Assembly: GCF_037975245.1 (NCBI RefSeq)
Contig: NC_092576.1
Coordinates: 15,177,111 to 15,241,110 of the forward strand
Origin: Apostichopus japonicus
Lineage: Eukaryota > Echinodermata > Holothuroidea > Aspidochirotida > Stichopodidae
Length of the DNA stretch: 64,000 nt
Reading direction: 5' to 3'
Within the stretch, counting starts at the first letter, position 1, and every line of letters begins with the position of its first letter. The translations under genes and the position numbers were made by a program. This document shows, one piece after another, positions 59,701-64,000 of this stretch. The notes under the pieces are model-generated. The model did no database searches and was not told the origin of the DNA. It saw only the letters and a list, made by a program, of their open reading frames with translations.

Positions 59701-61200
59701 GGCAAGTCGGAAAGACTATAAATAATACTGAAAAGAAAAGGTTTCAATCTTATTTTTAACCAACTGAAAAAAAACCCACCTCCGGCCCCGCCCCCACCCC
59801 CGAAAAATTGAAATAACAATATAGTGAGCTGTTTTCCCAGTCATTTAGGGATACATTTTGTGTAGGCATCAACTAGTTAATTCACTTGTAGGTATTTTAC
59901 AGTACAGGCTTTTATTTCAAAATGTTTCAATTTCCAGAAAGAAAATTTTTCTACAGTATGTGAAACTTAAGCACATATATGTATGAGTGAATGGACATGA
60001 TTGCTTTTACCAATTTTGAGCTAGCAAATCAGCTCTATCACCCACCATCCGTTTCATAATAGTTGTTACCGAATAAGAGTAAACATGAAATTGCTTATAC
60101 ACTTTAAACATTCTCACATCCTAATGCTGAAGCTAAATTCATCGGGTATAAATCAAAGAGAATATAAATATTTTGAGACGATTTGATATATTTGACCTTT
60201 TGACCCCTTAATGCACTGCCATTGAATATTGCAAGTTCCACTGTGAGTTTGTGTGAAGCAGATAAACGCAATAATATCAACTCTTTGAAACATATTTAAT
60301 CTCCTGAATGATTGCATGTTTTGTTGAAGACCTATATATATCAATCAAAGAAAAACCAAAAACTGAACTAATATTGACCAAACCGTGTTCACCACAAGAA
60401 TAGCATTGGAGCTCTGAGATTACTTGTAGCTTTAGGAGTTTAGGAGTTATCATGTTTACAATGTTTTCAAACTCCCAAGTATGAAGTTCAAGAAAGATGT
60501 ACTATTTTAATTAACATGTTTACAAGGTTAACAGACATTGGCCTCTTTTGACCTCAACGATCTTTGAAATTCGCAGATAAGAATAGCGTTTATTTTAATC
60601 AATACGACGGACCCACATACCAAATATGAAGTTAATCCACCTTTAATTTTGCTTTCTATATCGTGTTTACAAGCAAGTTTCACTTACAAACACCCATCCA
60701 CACAGGGCCAATTTCAAGTAAAACATAATTACATTGTTATTAATCTACTTAATTTACTTTATTGTGTGGGAGCGGTTATTTAATAATAATTGCTGATGTC
60801 ATTTTTTATAAGATATTTAATTTTCCGTTCTCACACTTTACAGTAGGTTTTCCATAATTAAAATATGAAAGCTACATACCGGTTGTTTGCACACAGATAT
60901 TCTTCGAAATTCTAAAACCCGAAATGGAGATTGCCGTTGATACTCGGTATACAGATTCATGGCTCGCAGTCACGTTATTTATAAGTAACGATCCGTTAGG
61001 ATAAATATCAAATTCTCCAGATTCGTAGCCATCTCCACGTTTGTCATCATCATGAAGTAATAAAAGGGTCTTTCCTTCGTTAACATTGACCCAAGCTATG
61101 AGTGCCATAGAACTTCCATTACAGGAACACAGAATGAGTCCCACTGTACCAATTTCAACATACTGTGTCTGTGCGCATTCCGTAACTTCTGCCGAAGTTG
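32514..61200 (-). CDS. Predicted Ig-transmembrane-NACHT-LRR receptor gene (5' incomplete)
   Basis: Twelve exons join in phase: 61200-60880, 57120-56467, 55684-55346, 55250-55143, 54517-54468, 53886-53865, 53403-51887, 38536-38331, 35917-35841, 34538-34483, 33459-33340 and 32722-32514. They total 3,679 nt, about 1,226 codons. The product has four Ig-like domains, one membrane span, a roughly 24-residue basic linker, a NACHT STAND ATPase and LRR-like C-terminal repeats. NACHT-LRR proteins sense infection or stress and oligomerise on nucleotide exchange. Here the module would be tethered under an extracellular Ig domain stack, implying a surface receptor that triggers a NACHT platform. No CARD, DEATH or PYD is seen. 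The signal peptide exon is missing and probably lies beyond or near 64 kb. All junctions are my prediction and no transcript was available. Confidence 0.7.
33340..33459 (-). CDS. Receptor exon 11: 40-residue linker module
   Basis: Exactly 40 codons, phase 0 at both ends, acceptor tttcaatag and donor GTAAGT. Its second half (IKRDISESVQRSVIEILVEA) resembles the last residues of the NACHT exon (the DSKLLQRSTIQILDIAS segment). Both are followed by an exon starting IPI, which supports a duplicated two-exon unit. Confidence 0.75.
33460..34482 (-). other. Intron 10
   Basis: Nothing coding is recognised. A G-rich/C-rich segment lies at 33708-33752. Confidence 0.5.
34483..34538 (-). CDS. Receptor exon 10: short exon
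   Basis: 56 nt between acceptor attcttgtacag and donor GTTGGT (weaker than the others). It encodes ISSGEACYLDFKSGKWSK after completing a split codon. The phase fits exon 9 (phase 1) and exon 11 (phase 0). Because of its size and weak donor it is the least certain junction. Confidence 0.5.
34624..34936. repeat. MITE-like sequence and adjoining palindrome in intron 9
   Basis: The segment 34624-34855 is bracketed by inverted copies of a ttatacaacac-like end. Immediately after, 34851-34867 and 34920-34936 are perfect 17-base inverted arms (acaaataatgaatggtt), with a nested tgcaatagtgca/tgcactattgca pair inside. These look like small non-autonomous DNA elements. Confidence 0.45.
35841..35917 (-). 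CDS. Receptor exon 9: LRR-like exon
   Basis: 77 nt from acceptor tatatccctttgaag to donor GTCAGG. Completing the split codon from exon 8 gives an LWLGNCKLPSSI segment, an LRR-like 'LxLxxCxL' pattern, and it ends in phase 1. A second GT (GTATTA) six bases downstream could serve as an alternative donor. Confidence 0.6.
35918..38330 (-). other. Intron 8, with an E-box motif cluster
   Basis: 2.4 kb with no coding content. It contains nine copies of the GTCACACACGTGAC motif (separate entry), a TG microsatellite at 36610-36630 and a weak internal duplication (atccaatgaaattgcag at about 36667 and 36763). Confidence 0.7.
36317..37362. promoter_or_regulatory. Cluster of nine GTCACACACGTGAC motifs
   Basis: Copies start at 36317, 36482 (first base A), 36501 (inverse), 36522 (inverse), 36799, 36821, 36968, 37170 and 37349. 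The core CACGTGAC is a high-affinity E-box type bound by USF/TFE/MITF-like bHLH-ZIP proteins. Flanking sequence differs between most copies, so they are not simply a tandem repeat. Whether they act as an intronic enhancer is inference. Confidence 0.6.
38331..38536 (-). CDS. Receptor exon 8: LRR-like module (first IPI-type exon)
   Basis: 206 nt with acceptor tttcctattcttcag and donor GTAAGT, phase 0 in and phase 2 out. Residues start IPILHLYLQWSFSGFDGED and end in a FKTLW segment. Hydrophobic spacing (LxLxxS..., SSVQKIHIN, VIGLINYG) suggests irregular leucine-rich repeats. It joins the NACHT exon directly across the 13.3-kb intron that holds the Ty3/gypsy insertion. Confidence 0.7.
40690..41156 (-). 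repeat. 3' LTR of the Ty3/gypsy element
   Basis: 467 bases, 99.6 percent identical to the 5' LTR by eye. On the minus strand it carries a TATA-like sequence (about 41032-41039) and an AATAAA (40973-40978), about 60 bases apart, consistent with promoter and polyadenylation roles. Confidence 0.92.
41731..42812 (-). pseudogene. pol: pol 3' part: integrase core and C-terminal domain
   Basis: Starts directly after the in-frame TAA that ends the upstream pol frame. The integrase catalytic core shows AIDFT, HSDQG and NGQVERFN, i.e. the D, D and E residues. A frameshift lies within about 42040-42130, where a 10-base direct repeat (tggtttgcaa twice) occurs. Beyond it the GPY/F-like C-terminal domain and an acidic, then basic tail continue in another frame to about 41731. 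The truncated frame itself ends at 41934. Confidence 0.85.
42813..45524 (-). pseudogene. pol: pol 5' part: protease, reverse transcriptase, RNase H, integrase zinc finger
   Basis: A 903-codon open stretch. In order: aspartic protease (VIDTGS, near residue 20), reverse transcriptase (LRLCVDYRRLN, then catalytic YLDDILVYS), RNase H (EVDASSLGLGA and a YTDNNPL segment), and the integrase HHCC finger ending WCDQCDRC. It ends in TAA at 42813-42815, followed without a gap by the rest of integrase in the same frame, so a single nonsense change interrupts pol. The frame is open upstream of 45524 without an ATG and overlaps the gag end, which suggests frameshift expression in the parent element. Confidence 0.9.
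45596..46526 (-). pseudogene. gag: gag relic with CCHC zinc knuckle
   Basis: The ATG at 46526 opens a gag-like N-terminus with a predicted helical start. Frame changes are needed near 46372, 46240 and 45950 to follow the protein. The 3' part ends with CRRCQEMGHYASEC, a retroviral-type C-x2-C-x4-H-x4-C nucleic-acid-binding knuckle, and stops at about 45596. Confidence 0.8.
46527..47584 (-). other. Ty3/gypsy 5' untranslated leader
   Basis: About 1 kb between the 5' LTR and the gag start, with no conserved frame. I could not recognise a standard tRNA primer-binding site next to the LTR. Confidence 0.6.
47585..48051 (-). repeat. 5' LTR of the Ty3/gypsy element
   Basis: 467 bases, the same length as the 3' LTR, with two substitutions. 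Confidence 0.92.
49190..49770. repeat. DR1-bearing tandem repeat family (intronic copy)
   Basis: Units of about 100-150 bases share ttacaaggttttcacaatttgaccc, tgacctttgacctccac, aaaaacaatagg and gtggtacttctacac. The first 190 bases closely match 62485-62650. The copy ends in acaagctgggcgtcac followed by CA-rich sequence. TGACCTTTGACCT at 49601-49613 is a perfect DR1 half-site pair. Confidence 0.8.
50690..51220. repeat. Diverged member of the same repeat family
   Basis: Contains ggtcaacctta, tgacctgtgttgacctt and tttggtgacctt, and ends with gcgtcac..., then a short hairpin (ggttccttttgctaaagcaaggaac). A like hairpin terminus occurs at about 32296-32325. Confidence 0.5.
51887..53403 (-). CDS. 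Receptor exon 7: NACHT ATPase
   Basis: 1517 nt with acceptor cttcttatcacag and donor GTAATT; phase 1 in, phase 0 out. It encodes a NACHT STAND nucleotide-binding domain. Walker A GEPGYGKST lies at about 53158-53132, Walker B LLDGFDE at about 52921-52901, and the sensor-like ILTTRPS about 28 residues later. A winged-helix-type HKTVCEWYAAHYV marks the domain end. ATP/dATP binding and oligomerisation are expected for the family. The approximately 60 residues before the ATPase show no CARD, DEATH or TIR signature. The exon is fully open, so purifying constraint is likely. Confidence 0.9.
53432..53864 (-). other. Intron 6
   Basis: No coding content recognised. The intron proper runs from 53864 down to 53404. 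Confidence 0.6.
53865..53886 (-). CDS. Receptor exon 6: 22-nt microexon
   Basis: Flanked by a strong acceptor (tgttttttttcacag) and a GTATGT donor. It encodes seven residues, GIAVMEN, plus one base and connects phase 0 to phase 1 exactly as its neighbours require. Skipping it would shift the frame into NACHT. Confidence 0.6.
54468..54517 (-). CDS. Receptor exon 5: basic juxtamembrane segment
   Basis: 50 nt with acceptor gtattcttttcag and donor GTAATG, phase 1 in and 0 out. Encodes RKMKMKRFKRGDTENE, a strongly positive stop-transfer segment placed just after the membrane span, as expected for a cytoplasmic side. Confidence 0.7.
55143..55250 (-). CDS. Receptor exon 4: transmembrane helix
   Basis: 108 nt with acceptor gttttattcatag and donor GTACAT, phase 1 at both ends. 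Encodes a short stalk (STEQRSNAS) followed by about 22 hydrophobic residues (ITIIAVLVTVIIITAVVVIV), then CKIR. This is a single-pass type I membrane anchor. Confidence 0.8.
55346..55684 (-). CDS. Receptor exon 3: Ig-like domain 4
   Basis: 339 nt with phase 1 at both ends, typical of shuffled Ig exons. Core pattern LTCSVLG, LEW and VTVECRA gives the canonical B and F strand cysteines and the strand-C tryptophan. An extra C-x5-C pair (GCNHQQYC) precedes it, like the C-x7-C pair in domain 2. This supports a paired domain 1-2 / 3-4 duplication. Confidence 0.8.
56467..57120 (-). CDS. Receptor exon 2: Ig-like domains 2 and 3
   Basis: 654 nt, phase 1 at both ends, two Ig domains in one exon. Domain 2: VEVNCFVRD, KLSWTIR and SLLVCRA, plus an extra pair ECSNTYGTTC. 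Domain 3 (V-like): MNLSCTD, VVWKWSP and EGLYACVYD. Several N-glycosylation sequons are present (NFTT, NVTY, NLSC, NHTK). If the downstream donor is not used, the frame continues for about 22 residues with a hydrophobic tail and stops at about 56399. Confidence 0.85.
57121..60879 (-). other. Intron 1
   Basis: 3.76 kb with no coding sequence recognised. A weak similarity between about 57570-57610 and 58060-58110 (caaagaccg-type text) suggests an old repeat. Repeat-family words appear at about 60180-60700 in the adjoining DNA. Confidence 0.55.
60880..61200 (-). CDS. Receptor exon 1 (first seen): Ig-like domain 1
   Basis: 321 nt with acceptor ttttctcctgtacag and donor GTATGT, phase 1 at both ends. 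It is V-like: LILCSCNG gives the B-strand cysteine, IAWVNV the tryptophan, and GSLLINNVTASHESVYRV the E-F region. The usual F-strand cysteine after the tyrosine is valine here. Other cysteines (TECAQ and NICVQ) may form a different disulfide. The domain needs an upstream signal peptide exon ending in phase 1, which I did not find. Confidence 0.75.
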
Positions 61201-61599
61201 CTGTACAGGAGAAAATGGAATGTGCTATGTCATAGTTCTCGAACTCAGTAGCGGTTTCATTTACGTAAGGCGTTAAAGTTATTCAATTAAGAAAGCATGA
61301 AAATCAACAGATTAAAGAACAAGGATATCCAGAGGGAAATCCCTTCCAGCGGTTACTTGCCTTTAAATGCATTATATATGCATCATAATAGTAGTTTGCA
61401 AGCTAATAATGGCTGTAGTTAATACTGCAGAGGGAGAACACTTACAAATCTAAACAGATCCAGTGCTTACATGGTTTGATGGCAGAATCGTGTCACATAT
61501 TTCGACAGCGATCAAAGAAAGACAAAGGGTCATTGTTTGTTGTTAATAATTTGTTTTGCTTACTCTCAAAGAGCTGAAGTTGCCTTTTTAATACTTACC

Positions 61600-62834
61600 C
61601 TGGTGAGATTCATTTTATATTTTGACCTCTGCTGACCCAATATGAACTCTGACCTCCACCCATCATAAAAGGGCTCTTGTACTCTTAAAAATATGAGCTA
61701 TGTAATGTAAGCTTGAGATCGTCTGTAGAAGGTTTGTGTTTGTTAGGATTTACAGACAATGGCATTAGACCTCCACGAAAACATAAAACAACAAGGTCCT
61801 TTTACTGCTTACAGGTACGCAACATGCAATATATGAAAGCCAATCAAGTTGTCTCTGGTTGTATCGTGTTTACAAATATTTCAAGTTTATTAAGGCTAAC
61901 CTACCATGAATCTTTAAGACCAGTATTTTAAGTGAAGGTTCTGGAGATAGTATTCTTGAGATGTTCATATTTGCCCTCTGCTGAACTCAAATGAACTTTG
62001 ACCTCACCAACAACATTCACCTGTACTCAATATGGCAAATCCATATACCATGTATGAGAAGCATCCATGATTTCTACCATGAGATATCATGTTCAAAAGC
62101 TTTTCAGAGTTAGACGGCTGTTGACCCAGAGGACGTTGACCTCCGCTAAAAGCAATACAACTTAATAAATAAATCCACAATTCTGCATAAAAAGGATGAG
62201 AAGTATCCATGCCTCGTATCTTGAGATATCCTGTTTTCAGTGTTTGACATCTGGTCACCTCAGATGATGTGTAATCGCTACCAAAACGATTGGTTCTTCT
62301 ACTCATTATGATGCATAAACATGCCACGTATAAAGGGTATTCGTAGTTCATATCATGAGATATCATGTTTACAAAGTTTTCACCTATTGACCTATGGTAA
62401 CCTCGGATAATTTTTAACTTTGTAGAAGAAAATAAGGTTCTTCTACTCACTATAATGCATCTACATGCCTATTATAACCAGAATGCAAAACTGCATTGTG
62501 GTTTTGATGATGTAACATGAACAGTTTTCTTCATGAATCTGACGTAATGTATAGTGAGGGTGTACATGTTTACAAGGGTTTCACGATTTTACCTCTGATG
62601 ACGGAAATGACCTTTGACCTCCACCAAAAACAATAGGCTTCTTCAACTCAGCAAATATGAGGTCGGCCCAAGCTTCGACAATTGAGATATCGTGATTACA
62701 AGGTTTTCACAATTTGACCCCTGGTGACCACAAATGACCTTTGCCATCCACCAAAAACAATTGGCTTCTTTTATAGAACGTGGTACTCCTACATAACAAC
62801 TATGAGGTTTGCCCATGATTCCCTTCTGGAGATA
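61600..62834. repeat. DR1-bearing tandem repeat family (upstream copy, part 1)
   Basis: Five or more diverged units of about 130-160 bases with the words gatatcatgtttacaa, ttgacctc and ttcttctactca. Segment 62485-62650 is a close copy of 49190-49355. A perfect TGACCTTTGACCT lies at 62608-62620. Coding potential is absent. Confidence 0.8.
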
Positions 62835-63135
62835 TAATAATAATAATAATCAGCAGTTATTTCTACGACGCTTAAGCGACCACAAATGTGGGAGAAGCCC
62901 GCAAGGGCTTATGGATTACAACTTACACGTCGGGTGGCTTCCAATTCAAGCTTTTAACTCAAATTTGGAATCTTTTCAATTTAGAAAGTCATTTCAGATG
63001 GGAAAACCGTAGAATGCTCTTGGATGAAAAACCCACCTTACTATGACCCGGCCTGGAATCGAACCCCGAACCTACCGATTGCTAAGCCTCATTGATTCAA
63101 ATGCCACCGCCTTTATCCACTCGGCCACAGCACAG
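62835..63135 (-). mobile_element. tRNA-derived SINE inserted in the repeat array
   Basis: On the minus strand the head starts gtgctgtggccgagtgg, with a TGGCCGAGTGG A box (63117-63127) and a perfect GGTTCGATTCC B box (63055-63065). A body of about 200 bases follows, then an ATT-repeat tail at 62834-62850. The array sequence interrupted at gagatat resumes with gtttacaagg at 63136, which shows it is an insertion. The tRNA part resembles a Leu/Ser-type tRNA. Confidence 0.8.
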
Positions 63136-63850
63136 GTTTACAAGGTTTTCACAATTTGACCCTTGGTGACCAAAAATGACATTTGACTTCGCCCAAAACT
63201 ATAAGCTACTTGAACTTAAGGTGGTACTTCTACTCACTGCAAATGCTACCCTTCTTGAGATACCGTGTTTACAAAGTTTCACAATTTGACCCCTTGTGAC
63301 CCAAAATGATGTTTGACTTCGACCAAAACTATAGGCTACTGGTACTAAATGTGGTACTTCTACTCAATAAGTATGAAGTTGACCCAGCTTTCTCTTTTTG
63401 AGATATCGTGTTTACAAGGTTTTCACAATTTGACCCCGGTGACCCTAAATGACCTTTCACCTCCACTAAAAACAACATGCTTCTTGTACTGAATGTGGTA
63501 CCCCTACACACTAACTATCAAATTGGTCTGACTTTTCCTTCTTGAGATATCGTGTCTACAAGTTGGGCGTCACAAACGTACTCACACACACACATACGCC
63601 ATCATGAATGCAAACCAAAAAGTATCCAAGGCTCCTTAATTGATATATCATGTTTACAAAGGTTTCCAGTGTTTAACCTCTTTTGAACTCAGATAAACGT
63701 TGACCTAAACCGATTCAATAGGGATATCCTACTCAATAAGGGGCATAGGCCTAAACATGCCACATATGAACTGTTTCCATGAATCTGATCCTCTGATATC
63801 GTGCTTACAATCTGGGCGTCACTCACATATACACACCCCGTCATAAATGT
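63136..63850. repeat. DR1-bearing tandem repeat family (upstream copy, part 2)
   Basis: Continuation of the array, with units sharing gatatcgtgtttacaagg, ttttcacaatttgacccc and ggtgaccc. Two copies of the terminal block (tgggcgtcac then CA-rich) lie at 63563 and 63816. Confidence 0.75.
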
Positions 63851-64000
63851 ATAGGTTTCTCTTGTTATTGAAACCAAAAATGGAAATACGAAAGAGGTGC
63901 ACAGTTGTAACATGCTTAACATCTTATATACAGCCACGATAGTGCAGCTACTCGTACGTACGTGTAATAAATGTTTCTCCACTTTTCACACGATTACTAC
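63851..64000. other. Window edge, nothing recognised
   Basis: No feature is seen. A minus-strand open frame with a hydrophobic start lies partly over the repeat terminus and is not accepted as the receptor's signal peptide. Confidence 0.4.

Noticed and set aside
59568-59819. Glycine-rich minus-strand open frame as a gene
   Set aside because: The glycine run comes from a C-rich tract, and the frame lies in intron 1 with no domain.
63689-63982. Minus-strand open frame with a hydrophobic start, as a signal peptide exon for the receptor
   Set aside because: It overlaps the terminal block of a known repeat family and lacks a clear phase-1 donor.

Overview
This is eukaryotic, AT-rich, intron-rich and repeat-dense DNA, most likely from a marine invertebrate deuterostome. 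An echinoderm such as a sea cucumber is my best guess, from the NACHT gene style and the repeat families; the sequence does not prove it. No CRISPR array, operon, rRNA or intact tRNA gene is visible.

The main content is one long minus-strand gene read from about 61.2 kb down to 32.5 kb. I can join twelve exons with canonical AG/GT borders, and the reading phase matches at every junction. The order is Ig-like domain 1, Ig-like domains 2 and 3 (one exon), Ig-like domain 4, a transmembrane exon, a 50-nt basic juxtamembrane exon, a 22-nt microexon, a 1517-nt NACHT ATPase exon, then five short LRR-like exons. This predicts a type I membrane receptor with a four-Ig ectodomain and a cytoplasmic NLR-type NACHT-LRR module, about 1,226 codons without its signal peptide exon, which I could not find. 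I know of no characterised animal receptor with this layout, and it is the most interesting object in the window.

The gene's introns carry mobile DNA and odd motifs. A 7.36-kb Ty3/gypsy LTR retrotransposon (40.69-48.05 kb, same strand) sits between the NACHT and LRR exons. Its LTRs differ at only two positions, yet its coding region is broken several times. The intron at 35.9-38.3 kb holds nine copies of a 14-base E-box motif. Repeats containing perfect nuclear-receptor DR1 sequences lie in the large intron (49.2-49.8 kb) and upstream of the first exon found (61.6-63.8 kb).

The left half (0-32 kb) is mostly transposon and tandem-repeat DNA. It contains a degenerate Academ-type DNA transposon (2.96-7.32 kb) with long terminal inverted repeats, an XPG-like nuclease and a Cys8 finger; a THAP-domain relic (10.0 kb); hAT fragments (8.2, 15.6-16.4 and 17.5-18.3 kb); several minisatellites; a diverged duplication (19.4-20.9 against 22.5-23.8 kb); a tRNA-derived SINE (23.3 kb); and a 1.06-kb fold-back element (27.7-28.8 kb). 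A few plus-strand exon-like segments (22.1-22.5 and 25.2-25.5 kb) may belong to another gene.
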